From positions 1 through 9,045 of the forward strand of contig JASEHX010000048.1 in NCBI GenBank assembly GCA_030018645.1: a stretch of 9,045 nt of DNA. Reading direction: 5' to 3'. Source of the stretch: Candidatus Margulisiibacteriota bacterium (GTDB lineage: Bacteria > Margulisbacteria > WOR-1 > O2-12-FULL-45-9). A model generated the notes under the pieces. That model was given only the letters and a program-made list of their open reading frames with translations, was not told the origin of the DNA and searched no databases. The translations under genes were made by a program, and so were the position numbers. This document shows, piece by piece, positions 1-6,292 of the stretch. The first letter of the stretch is position 1. The number at the start of each line of letters is the position of its first letter.

Positions 1-43
1 CCCCTTTTGAGCCGCCCCTCCCCGGTCCCTTTTAAACTGCCCC
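1..43. repeat. G/C-rich low-complexity element at window edge
   Basis: On the minus strand this stretch has five runs of three or four G. AAAAGGG occurs in two copies (one in CAGTTTAAAAGGGACC, one in CTCAAAAGGGG). It covers the last codons and stop of the AAA/DUF4143 gene and continues to the window edge, so its full length is unknown. The base composition is unlike the AT-rich gene it abuts. It may be part of a dispersed G-rich repeat, but only one partial copy is visible, so the class cannot be named. Confidence 0.5.
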
Positions 44-1141
44 ATGACAAAAGGCCTTTTCTGTATCCGGGTAGCGGTTAATAAAGGCGATCAATCCTGG
101 CGGGATTTCTTCCTTTTTAATGGTGGTTTTTACTTCGATGGGGAAATATTTTTGATTCTTTATCCAAATAAAATCAACTTCAGCCCCATCTTTCAAGCGC
201 CAGAACCTTATTTCAGTTTCTGGATTAATTTGGCGAAAAAGCTCAAGAAAAACAAAACTTTCAAGCATCGCGCCTATGTCATTGCGCCCCAAAAGCGGCG
301 CAAAATTTTTTAATATAGTATTCCTTATCCCTAGATCATAAAGGTAATATTTTTTTGATTTTTTCAATTCATTGCCGTAATTTAGGCTAAAACTATTTAC
401 AGGAAAACAAACATAGGTAAGTTTTAATATTTCTAAATAAGATTCAATTGTATGGGCATTTAGATTAATTTCGTTTGCCAAACTAGAGACAGAAACAATT
501 GACCCTTGATTTTGAGCCAATAAATAAAGCAGATGATTAAAAGCGCGAATGTTTTCTTCCTTAATAAGCGATTTTATATCTTTTAGGATGTAAGATTGTA
601 GAATATCTTCTAAAACAAGCATCTTTTTCGCATCAGTTGCCTGATGAATTGTCCCGGGTAGGCCGCCGTATTTGAAATAATAATCAAGAACATTTTCAGA
701 GAGAGCCTGGGAAAGCTCAGCCAATGAACAAGGAAAAATTTTATAGATAAACTTGCGGCCGGCAAGAGATTCTTTTAAATGCTTATGAATCGCCAGCGAA
801 GACGAGCCGGAAGCGAAGATTTTTGTGCCAATGCCGCTATCATAAATGGCTTTGAAAATTCTGGAAGCGTTTTTTAGGTAGTGAAACTCATCGATAAAAA
901 CCGCTTTCCCCGCGCTGGTAATTAATTTAATTATTTCTGCATCTTTTTTGTTGAATTGGTTTGAAACGGCAGGTTGTTCTAAATCAAAAAAAGCAGTTTT
1001 TATCCCGCGATCTTCGGTAAAGCGGGATATTTTTCGAAGAAGAAAAGTTTTGCCGACTTGCCTTGCTCCAATTAGTATCGTTGCGGCTTTTTCATGTATT
1101 TCTGCAAATAAAAGCTTTTCACAATCTCTTATAATATCCAC
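32..1141 (-). CDS. AAA ATPase with DUF4143 (PD-(D/E)XK-like) C-terminal domain
   Basis: This 369-residue protein belongs to the widespread 'ATP-binding protein, AAA_14 plus DUF4143' family, whose cellular role is not established. Visible motifs are Walker A GARQVGKT (25-32), Walker B VFIDEF (81-86), a sensor-1 type strand IFASGSSS (108-115), and SLAGR (125-129), typical of the arginine-finger region. The C-terminal half has the DUF4143 pattern ESFVFLEL (294-301), EVDFIW (321-326) and PIEVK (334-338). This matches the E...D...ExK arrangement of restriction-endonuclease-like folds. The start is GTG at 1141: no in-frame ATG lies nearby, and the family N-terminus normally begins about 20 residues before Walker A. 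There is no Shine-Dalgarno, and a promoter ends 7 nt upstream, so translation is probably leaderless. The last residues (CHGAV) enter a G-rich repeat, and the C-terminus looks shorter than usual or frameshifted. Family assignment is sure; function is unknown. Confidence 0.9.
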   Translation of the reverse strand: MDIIRDCEKLLFAEIHEKAATILIGARQVGKTFLLRKISRFTEDRGIKTAFFDLEQPAVSNQFNKKDAEIIKLITSAGKAVFIDEFHYLKNASRIFKAIYDSGIGTKIFASGSSSLAIHKHLKESLAGRKFIYKIFPCSLAELSQALSENVLDYYFKYGGLPGTIHQATDAKKMLVLEDILQSYILKDIKSLIKEENIRAFNHLLYLLAQNQGSIVSVSSLANEINLNAHTIESYLEILKLTYVCFPVNSFSLNYGNELKKSKKYYLYDLGIRNTILKNFAPLLGRNDIGAMLESFVFLELFRQINPETEIRFWRLKDGAEVDFIWIKNQKYFPIEVKTTIKKEEIPPGLIAFINRYPDTEKAFCHGAV

Positions 1142-1148
1142 GGAAACT

Positions 1149-1177
1149 ATTCTATACTACTACTGCAGAAAAGTCAA
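1149..1177 (-). promoter_or_regulatory. Sigma70-type promoter of the AAA/DUF4143 gene
   Basis: Reading leftwards on the minus strand: -35 TTGACT (1177-1172, 5 of 6 to consensus), a 17-nt spacer, and -10 TAGAAT (1154-1149, 5 of 6). The -10 box ends 7 nt before the GTG at 1141, so the expected transcript starts at or within a nucleotide or two of the start codon. No Shine-Dalgarno is present in the gap. Confidence 0.7.
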
Positions 1178-1193
1178 GATCCGCTTATTTAGC

Positions 1194-1228
1194 TGATATT
1201 ATGGCAAATATCATAAATACATTTATGA
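1194..1228. repeat. Two adjoining AT-rich inverted repeats in the 1142-1259 gap
   Basis: TGATATT (1194-1200) pairs with AATATCA (1207-1213) across a 6-nt loop. TCATAAA (1211-1217) pairs with TTTATGA (1222-1228) across a 4-nt loop. The two share 1211-1213 and so would be mutually exclusive as hairpins. They lie between the end of the AsmA/SH3 operon and the ATPase promoter (-35 at 1177-1172). They could be a regulator site or part of a weak 3' end. They have no GC-rich stem or T-run, so I do not call them an intrinsic terminator. Confidence 0.4.
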
Positions 1229-1259
1229 AGCAGGTTAATAATATGGCTGTATAGGAAGG

Positions 1260-1583
1260 TTATTTCTGCGCCGTTTTTAGCGGAGCTTTTTCCCTTTCGG
1301 CCATGATTTCGCCGACCGGGATATTGGTCCAGCCGACATAGGCGGAGCTTAAAGGCCCAAAGGAAAAGGAAATTTTCACCTTGTACCAGTTGTAATCATC
1401 CGAAACTTCAAGCAGTTTGACTTCGATCGGGATGCTGTAGACTAATTTAGATTCTTCGTCTGGGGCGGCATACAGCTCCTTAATTTGGTAGGCCATGGGG
1501 TTGAGATCGGCCTGGGCGATACCACAAACGCCCACAGGGCAAAATACAATTATTGCTAATAGCCCGGCAATCAATTTATACAT
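1260..1583 (-). CDS. Small exported SH3-like (SH3b-type) domain protein
   Basis: This is a 107-residue protein from the start chosen here. The N-terminus is a signal peptide: Lys, a hydrophobic run (LIAGLLAIIVF), and a probable signal peptidase I site AQA|D. The mature part has the bacterial SH3-like pattern: a strand with YAAPDEESKLVYSIPIE, then EVS..YNWYKVKI, then a late VGW. This fold often binds peptidoglycan or cell-wall peptides, but no specific ligand can be named. Start choice: GGAG abuts an ATG at 1592 too closely to serve it, yet lies 9 nt before the in-frame ATG at 1583, which also gives a clean signal peptide. It begins about 32 nt after the AsmA gene stop and is probably its operon partner. 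The SH3 call rests on pattern only; the signal peptide is clearer. Confidence 0.75.
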   Translation of the reverse strand: MYKLIAGLLAIIVFCPVGVCGIAQADLNPMAYQIKELYAAPDEESKLVYSIPIEVKLLEVSDDYNWYKVKISFSFGPLSSAYVGWTNIPVGEIMAEREKAPLKTAQK

Positions 1584-1615
1584 GCTGCTCATCTCCTACT
1601 ACTTATATTATCGGA

Positions 1616-3418
1616 TTACTGAGGTAAAAACTTGCGGAGACTTTCCTTGGCTTTTTCTTCTGCCTGCCGTTTGGCTTCATCGGCTTGCTGTTGGATTGCC
1701 TCATTGGCTTTCTTTTCAATCTCAATTTTTTGGGCGTCAATTTTAATTTTTAGTTTGCCGATGGCGGTTTCAATTGGTCTGTCCAGGATTGGTTTTGGGA
1801 TCGGATTTTTGAGCGGGCCGGTCATTTCAAAGTCCAGGGCAAACCAGCCCTTGTCATCGCGGAAGAGGTTAAGTTGGCTGGGCAGTCCCTGGCTGGCGGC
1901 GGGAGAAAGCTTTAAGGCAAGGCGATTCCCGGCAACCCAGTTTTGGCCGGCCAAATCGATCGCCCCGTTGAAGCCGACTTTAATATCCCCGGCCTCCAAT
2001 TTGAAGTCCTTAGCGGTAATAATGCGCGACTGAAGGGCAAAACCCGACTGGACGGCATTAAATTTCATGCTGCTTTGCAGGGTGTTTGACTTTATTGTTT
2101 CTCCCAGGGCAGAGAGGGTTTTTAAACGTTTAATCTCGCCGCCCGATAATATAAACGAGCCCTTACCGGCTGCATTGGCTAAAATGTCGTCTGCTTCAAC
2201 GCCCCGTCCAGTAAAATCTACCGCCAAATCAAGCGTCCCATAAACTTTATTCACAAGGTCTTTATAATCCGGCAAGCCGGTTAAAAAGCTTTCTACCAAA
2301 GTGTTAATAAAAGGAGTGGAATTAAAACCTTTTAATTTTAAATTGTTTACACTATAAGATAGCCCCGGAGCTGACAAATTAACTTTAGCCGTGCCGGTGA
2401 GCTTGCCGCCATAGAGCGCCAATTCATTAATGGTTAATAATACTTGTTTATTGGTCAAGGAGGCGGTAGCTGCCATTTTATCCAGCCTAAAATCTTGCAG
2501 ACTTATGTTGGCAAGGTCAACTTTGAGTTTTAAGCGATATTTCGAGGGAAGGCCGGCCATAACTTTATTAACTTGGGCGGTCAATTCGCCCTTTTGCGCT
2601 TTATTTTTGCTTGGTGTCCCCACTGTAAAAATGGACAAGAGCAGGTCGGCCGATAATTTATGGGAGGAAATAGACAAATCCAGCAGGGGACTGGTTTTGA
2701 AGTGGGAGAGGGAAGCGGCAATGCTGGCTTGTTCCCCGGCAATTTCCAACGTTAAGCTGGGAACCACAATTTTTTCTGCCGGCAAATTGACGCCAATTTT
2801 GCCGTTTAACGAGAAAGGTATGTTTTTTCCCTGATACTCGGCAATAGCCGAAAATTTTAAATCGATCGGCTTTACCAATGATAATAAAATCCCAGAAAGA
2901 GTAAGATTGGCTTTTGTAATTGAACTAGTTGTCTTTGTTTCCTGATCTACGTAATCAATCCGCGCGTCTTGAATCTGGAACGAATTGATTAGCACGGAGA
3001 AGCCCCCTCGTGCCTTTTGCCCCCCTTGCCCCCATGGGCCTTCACGGGCCCCCACGGGCCCTTTCCCCTCAATAATTACCCTCGGTTTAACTAGGACAAT
3101 CTCTTGAATGATTATCTGTCTTCTAAAAATGGGCCAGAAAGCGTAATGCAAATCCAGGCTTTCGGCGGTAATAAACGGCTTGTCAGAAAATCCTTTTTGG
3201 CCGCCAATCCAGATCTTTTCCAGCTTTATGCCCGAGAAAAGGTTAAAAGAAACCTTTTCAATTTTTACTTCGCGCTGGATGGCCTCGGAAATTCGATCGG
3301 CGGCGTAGTCTTTGATTTGGTCAAGCGGCAGGAGGAGAGGGAGAGATAGGGCGGCGATAACGAGCAAGCCGATAATTGAAGCGAATACAATTGCGAACCA
3401 TTTAATGATTTTTTTCAT
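1616..3418 (-). CDS. AsmA-family envelope protein
   Basis: This 600-residue protein is close in length to E. coli AsmA (about 617). One N-terminal membrane segment (about 8-31) is followed by the AsmA start pattern: residues 32-60 with LDQIKDYAADRISEAIQREVKIEKVSF split over two conserved blocks, then FSGIKLEKI and the KPRVIIE strand (111-117). The rest is long beta-rich periplasmic sequence with the later family block AAGKGSFILSGGEIK and a GxIDL strand. The last 50 or so residues are a charged Ala/Lys/Glu/Gln coiled-coil-like helix. AsmA-like proteins are bridge-like envelope proteins linked to phospholipid transport and outer-membrane assembly; that role is inferred by family. Residues 118-139 are a Gly/Pro/Arg low-complexity insert encoded by a G-rich decamer repeat. 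The start has GAGG 6 nt upstream and a very short leader. It heads an operon with the SH3-like gene. Confidence 0.88.
   Translation of the reverse strand: MKKIIKWFAIVFASIIGLLVIAALSLPLLLPLDQIKDYAADRISEAIQREVKIEKVSFNLFSGIKLEKIWIGGQKGFSDKPFITAESLDLHYAFWPIFRRQIIIQEIVLVKPRVIIEGKGPVGAREGPWGQGGQKARGGFSVLINSFQIQDARIDYVDQETKTTSSITKANLTLSGILLSLVKPIDLKFSAIAEYQGKNIPFSLNGKIGVNLPAEKIVVPSLTLEIAGEQASIAASLSHFKTSPLLDLSISSHKLSADLLLSIFTVGTPSKNKAQKGELTAQVNKVMAGLPSKYRLKLKVDLANISLQDFRLDKMAATASLTNKQVLLTINELALYGGKLTGTAKVNLSAPGLSYSVNNLKLKGFNSTPFINTLVESFLTGLPDYKDLVNKVYGTLDLAVDFTGRGVEADDILANAAGKGSFILSGGEIKRLKTLSALGETIKSNTLQSSMKFNAVQSGFALQSRIITAKDFKLEAGDIKVGFNGAIDLAGQNWVAGNRLALKLSPAASQGLPSQLNLFRDDKGWFALDFEMTGPLKNPIPKPILDRPIETAIGKLKIKIDAQKIEIEKKANEAIQQQADEAKRQAEEKAKESLRKFLPQ
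3002..3068. repeat. G-rich low-complexity insert with 10-bp tandem units inside the AsmA gene
   Basis: On the plus strand three adjoining decamers CCCATGGGCC (3031-3040), TTCACGGGCC (3041-3050) and CCCACGGGCC (3051-3060) are imperfect tandem copies. They are flanked by C-runs at 3003-3007, 3020-3025 and 3064-3067. It encodes residues of about 118-139 (Gly, Pro, Arg, Ala, Gln) and keeps the reading frame. It falls in a family-variable linker after the KPRVIIE strand, so the protein probably tolerates it. Confidence 0.65.
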
Positions 3419-3435
3419 ATAGCACCTCTTTATTT

Positions 3436-3464
3436 ATTATACCATTTGCGGAGCATGCTATAAT
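3436..3464. promoter_or_regulatory. Symmetric divergent promoter for AsmA operon (-) and UvrD helicase (+)
   Basis: Two perfect -10 boxes TATAAT lie back to back: plus strand 3459-3464 and minus strand 3441-3436, separated by 17 nt. Both carry the extended -10 TGn (TGC at 3456-3458 on plus; TGG at 3444-3442 on minus). Neither has a recognisable separate -35: because of the 17-nt spacing, each promoter's -35 position is occupied by the reverse of the other's -10. Expected starts are near 3471 (plus) and 3429 (minus). The two polymerases would compete for one site. Confidence 0.7.
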
Positions 3465-3473
3465 TAACCAGTC

Positions 3474-5516
3474 ATGCCCCACAAGTATATTTTACGATCC
3501 CATTTTAATGCGGAAGCGAAATTTAGTATTGATTATGCCAAAGAGCTGACCGAAGAGCAGTTAGCGGTAGTTACAGCTCCCGGCGGCCCCATGTTGGCGA
3601 TTGCCGGAGCAGGTTCCGGCAAAACCAGGACAGTTACTTATCGCGTTGCCTACTTGGTTGAATCCGGCGTCCCGCTTGATCGTATTCTCCTGGTAACTTT
3701 TACCAACAAAGCGGCCAAAGAAATGCTTTCCCGCGTTGAGCTGCTGCTAAAAAGGGATGTTAGGGGAATATGCGGCGGTACTTTCCATCATGTCGGAAAC
3801 CTGATGCTGCGCAAACACGCCAAGCTAATTGGCTATGGACCAAACTTTACGATTCTTGACCGAGCTGACTCAAAAGACCTAATTGACAAATCAATTACCC
3901 AAGCCAATATTGATATCCAAATGCGCCGTTTCCCCAAAGGCGAAACCCTGCAAGCCATCTTTGGCTTGTCGGTCAATACCGGCCGGAAAATTATCGATAT
4001 CGTGGCCGATAATTACCCACAGTTTGAACCTTTGACCGACGACATTGAACGGGTTTTCAATTTATACCAAGCCCGCAAAAAAGACCAAAACCTAATGGAC
4101 TTTGACGACCTGCTTTTACACTGGTGGAAACTGCTGGCGCAAAACCCGGAAATAGCCGAAAAATATTCCCATAAATTTCAACATATCTTGGTAGACGAAT
4201 ATCAAGACACCAATTTAATTCAAGCCAAAATAATTGACATCTTAGCCAAACAACACCGCAACCTAATGGTAGTGGGAGACGATTCACAGTCCATTTACTC
4301 TTTCCGCGGAGCCCATTTTAAAAACATCATGAATTTTCCCAAAGTTTACTCCGAAGCGCGCGTGCATAAATTAGAACTTAACCACCGCTCGGTACCGGAA
4401 ATCCTGGACCTGGCCAATGAGACCATCAATCAGGCCAAAGAAAAATTTGCCAAGACCCTGCGCGCCAACCGCCCCAGCGGGCAAAAGCCGGTAGTGGCCC
4501 CGTTAACGACGGCGGCAGAACAAGCGGCTTTTGTCGTCCAAAGGATGCTGGAATTGCGGGAAGAAGGGCTCTCATTAAATGACATGGCCGTGTTATACCG
4601 CTCGCATTATCAGTCAATGGAAATTCAAATGGAAATGACCAAGCGGGGGATCCCTTTTGAAGTCCGCTCCGGCCTGCGCTTTTTTGAAGAAGCGCATATC
4701 AAAGATGTATTAGCTCATTTGAAGCTCTTCCATAATTGGCGGGATGAAGCGGCATGGGCTAGGGCGCTAAAATTGCTGGATAAGATCGGTCCGCGGACGG
4801 CGGAGAAGGTGTTTGGATTTGTAGCTGGGAGTCGGGAGCTCGGAGCCAATAGTATATTGGCGGATGAGGCGTTAAAATTAATTCCGCGTGGAGGAGAAGC
4901 CGGTTTCAAAAAGTTCCAAAATTTGATAGAAAAACTTTCCGAACAAGTCAACTCTCCCGCAGAAATGATTAAGATTGTTGCTGAATCCTATTATGCCGAT
5001 TATCTGCGCTTCCAATATGCCAACCATAAAGAACGGCTGGAGGATTTGGAACAGTTGGGCAGTTATGCCACGCAATTTAAAGATTTGGAAGAATTATTGA
5101 GCGCGCTAGCTTTGGTTTCCGGTATGGAATCCGAAACCGTGGTTGGAGGAGACGGCGGAGATAAAGAAGCTTGTGTGCTTTCTACCGTGCATCAAGCCAA
5201 AGGACTGGAATGGAAAATTGTTTTTGTGGTCTGGCTGGCTGATGGCCGCTTCCCGTCCTATTTGAGCTTCAATAAAGAAGAAGAAATGGAGGAAGAACGG
5301 CGGCTGTTTTATGTAGCTATCACCCGGGCTAAGGACGAACTTTATTTAACTTATCCCATCATCTATTCAAGCTACGATGGTGAAGTATTGATGAAGTCGT
5401 CACGCTACATTGAGGAAATGCCGGAAGGACTGTATGAGAAATGGGAAGTGGCAGAAGAAGTCCCATGGGGGCACATGGAGGCAGTTGAACTTAAAGATTT
5501 GGATTTTATGAAGTAG
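3474..5516 (+). CDS. UvrD/Rep-type superfamily 1 ATP-dependent DNA helicase
   Basis: This 680-residue protein has the full set of SF1A helicase motifs. They are the Q motif (LTEEQLAVV, 25-33), Walker A AGAGSGKT (44-51), Ia VTFTNKAAKEM (74-84), Ib GTFHHVG (102-108), II LVDEYQDTN (239-247, catalytic DE 241-242), and III VVGDDSQSIYSFRGA (266-280). Motif IV follows (NHRS, 303-306), then the RSGLRFFEEAHIKDVLAHL block (398-416), V STVHQAKGLEW (570-580) and VI EERRLFYVAITRAK (607-620, arginine finger R618). These enzymes unwind DNA 3' to 5' in excision repair, mismatch repair or fork restart. It looks complete, with a 20-residue N-terminal extension before the Q motif and a short Gly/Asp loop (558-563) before motif V. 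Whether it is the orthologue of UvrD, PcrA or Rep cannot be decided, so no symbol is given. There is no Shine-Dalgarno: the -10 box ends 9 nt before ATG, implying a leader of about 3 nt. Confidence 0.95.
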   Translation: MPHKYILRSHFNAEAKFSIDYAKELTEEQLAVVTAPGGPMLAIAGAGSGKTRTVTYRVAYLVESGVPLDRILLVTFTNKAAKEMLSRVELLLKRDVRGICGGTFHHVGNLMLRKHAKLIGYGPNFTILDRADSKDLIDKSITQANIDIQMRRFPKGETLQAIFGLSVNTGRKIIDIVADNYPQFEPLTDDIERVFNLYQARKKDQNLMDFDDLLLHWWKLLAQNPEIAEKYSHKFQHILVDEYQDTNLIQAKIIDILAKQHRNLMVVGDDSQSIYSFRGAHFKNIMNFPKVYSEARVHKLELNHRSVPEILDLANETINQAKEKFAKTLRANRPSGQKPVVAPLTTAAEQAAFVVQRMLELREEGLSLNDMAVLYRSHYQSMEIQMEMTKRGIPFEVRSGLRFFEEAHIKDVLAHLKLFHNWRDEAAWARALKLLDKIGPRTAEKVFGFVAGSRELGANSILADEALKLIPRGGEAGFKKFQNLIEKLSEQVNSPAEMIKIVAESYYADYLRFQYANHKERLEDLEQLGSYATQFKDLEELLSALALVSGMESETVVGGDGGDKEACVLSTVHQAKGLEWKIVFVVWLADGRFPSYLSFNKEEEMEEERRLFYVAITRAKDELYLTYPIIYSSYDGEVLMKSSRYIEEMPEGLYEKWEVAEEVPWGHMEAVELKDLDFMK

Positions 5517-5564
5517 GGTTTTTCCTTATCCCTCACCCGCCAGCACAAAAAAATTCCCCCGCTC

Positions 5565-6209
5565 CTAAATCTTATACCCGACTTGCAAATTTAGACCTTG
5601 CTGATTTGGGCTAAACCCGGTGCGAATCAAGCCATAGCCGATCTCACCGTACATTTGACCGCCGCCAGCGTTGGCTTCAACCCCGTAAAACACCTCTCCG
5701 CCGAAAGTTCCGCTTACCCGGCCGGAAGTATAAGCATCATAATTAACACCGGCCCCAAAGTAAGAGCGAAGGCCTTCAGCATCTGGTTCGGTCATGCGGT
5801 AAATGCCGTCGAGAATAACCAGAGCATGTTTGCGGGCCGTCCCGGCGGAATCATTGCCTTGAACGTAGCCGGCGCCTAGGCGCAAACTGGTGGATTTGAA
5901 TTCAAGTGGATTGTGAAAACGGATTTCGCCAACGGCTCCCGTGAGTCCGGCTAGATGGCCAACTGAAACGCCGAACTGTGGGCTGTTTAAGGCGGCTGCC
6001 GGTCTTGGCGGAACGGGTCTGGGAGCAACCGGGCCTTCAATGGGTGGGGGAGCAGGCCGGACAATTACGGGGGGAGGGGCGACTACTGGTCTTGGCTTTA
6101 CAATTACCGGCCGTCTGGGAACCTTGCGGGCGGCGGCCGATGGACTAGCTAAAACTCCGCACGCTATCAAGAGACAAAGGGACGCAGCGAACCACGATCG
6201 AACTCTCAT
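5565..6209 (-). CDS. Secreted Pro-rich protein with outer-membrane beta-barrel-like C-terminal domain
   Basis: This is a 214-residue protein of no recognised specific family. The N-terminus is a signal peptide (MRVRSW, hydrophobic core, SAAA|R at about 27). LIAC at 14-17 also fits a lipobox, so a lipoprotein is possible. Residues 28-79 are a Pro/Val/Arg/Ala-rich linker with repeated PVIV(K/R)P units, like periplasm- or wall-spanning segments. Residues 80-214 contain alternating Gly/aromatic beta strands (SLRLGAGYV, YFGAGVNYDAY, EVFYGVEANAG, MYGEIGYGLI) and end in LNLQVGYKI. That end resembles an outer-membrane beta-signal, though the last residue is Ile rather than Phe. The start at 6209 is set by AGGAGG 9 nt upstream; an upstream in-frame ATG at 6263 would add a charged tail before the signal peptide and is unlikely. 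It is convergent with the helicase (48-nt gap) and divergent from CstA. Function is unknown. Confidence 0.8.
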   Translation of the reverse strand: MRVRSWFAASLCLLIACGVLASPSAAARKVPRRPVIVKPRPVVAPPPVIVRPAPPPIEGPVAPRPVPPRPAAALNSPQFGVSVGHLAGLTGAVGEIRFHNPLEFKSTSLRLGAGYVQGNDSAGTARKHALVILDGIYRMTEPDAEGLRSYFGAGVNYDAYTSGRVSGTFGGEVFYGVEANAGGGQMYGEIGYGLIRTGFSPNQQGLNLQVGYKI

Positions 6210-6241
6210 CTTCAACTTCCTCCTTTTTTTAGGCTGCCAGT

Positions 6242-6270
6242 ATTTTACCACAGCTTTTTGCAAAAAACAA
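6242..6270 (-). promoter_or_regulatory. Promoter of the secreted Pro-rich gene
   Basis: On the minus strand: -35 TTGTTT (6270-6265, 3 of 6), a 17-nt spacer, and -10 TAAAAT (6247-6242, 5 of 6). The expected start near 6235 gives a leader of about 26 nt, which contains AGGAGG. It overlaps the CstA promoter on the other strand. Confidence 0.5.
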
Positions 6271-6286
6271 ATAGAGCGGGTAAAAT
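6258..6286 (+). promoter_or_regulatory. Promoter of the CstA gene
   Basis: -35 TTGCAA (6258-6263, 4 of 6), a 17-nt spacer, and -10 TAAAAT (6281-6286, 5 of 6). The -10 ends 6 nt before the GTG start at 6293, so the transcript should begin at or next to the start codon. The -35 region of this promoter and that of the opposite gene interlock (6258-6270), so occupancy by one should block the other. Confidence 0.65.
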
Positions 6287-6292
6287 TAATGT

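Noticed and set aside
1584..1592. ATG at 1592 as start of the SH3-like gene.
   Set aside because: GGAG directly abuts it, leaving no spacer, while the ATG at 1583 has a proper 9-nt spacer.
5517..5564. Possible bidirectional terminator in the 48-nt gap between the helicase and the Pro-rich gene (A7 and T-rich runs present).
   Set aside because: I could not find a stem next to the A/T runs on either strand.
6210..6263. N-terminal extension of the Pro-rich gene from an upstream ATG at 6263.
   Set aside because: It would put a charged Lys/Arg stretch before the signal peptide, span the Shine-Dalgarno AGGAGG and start upstream of the probable transcription start.
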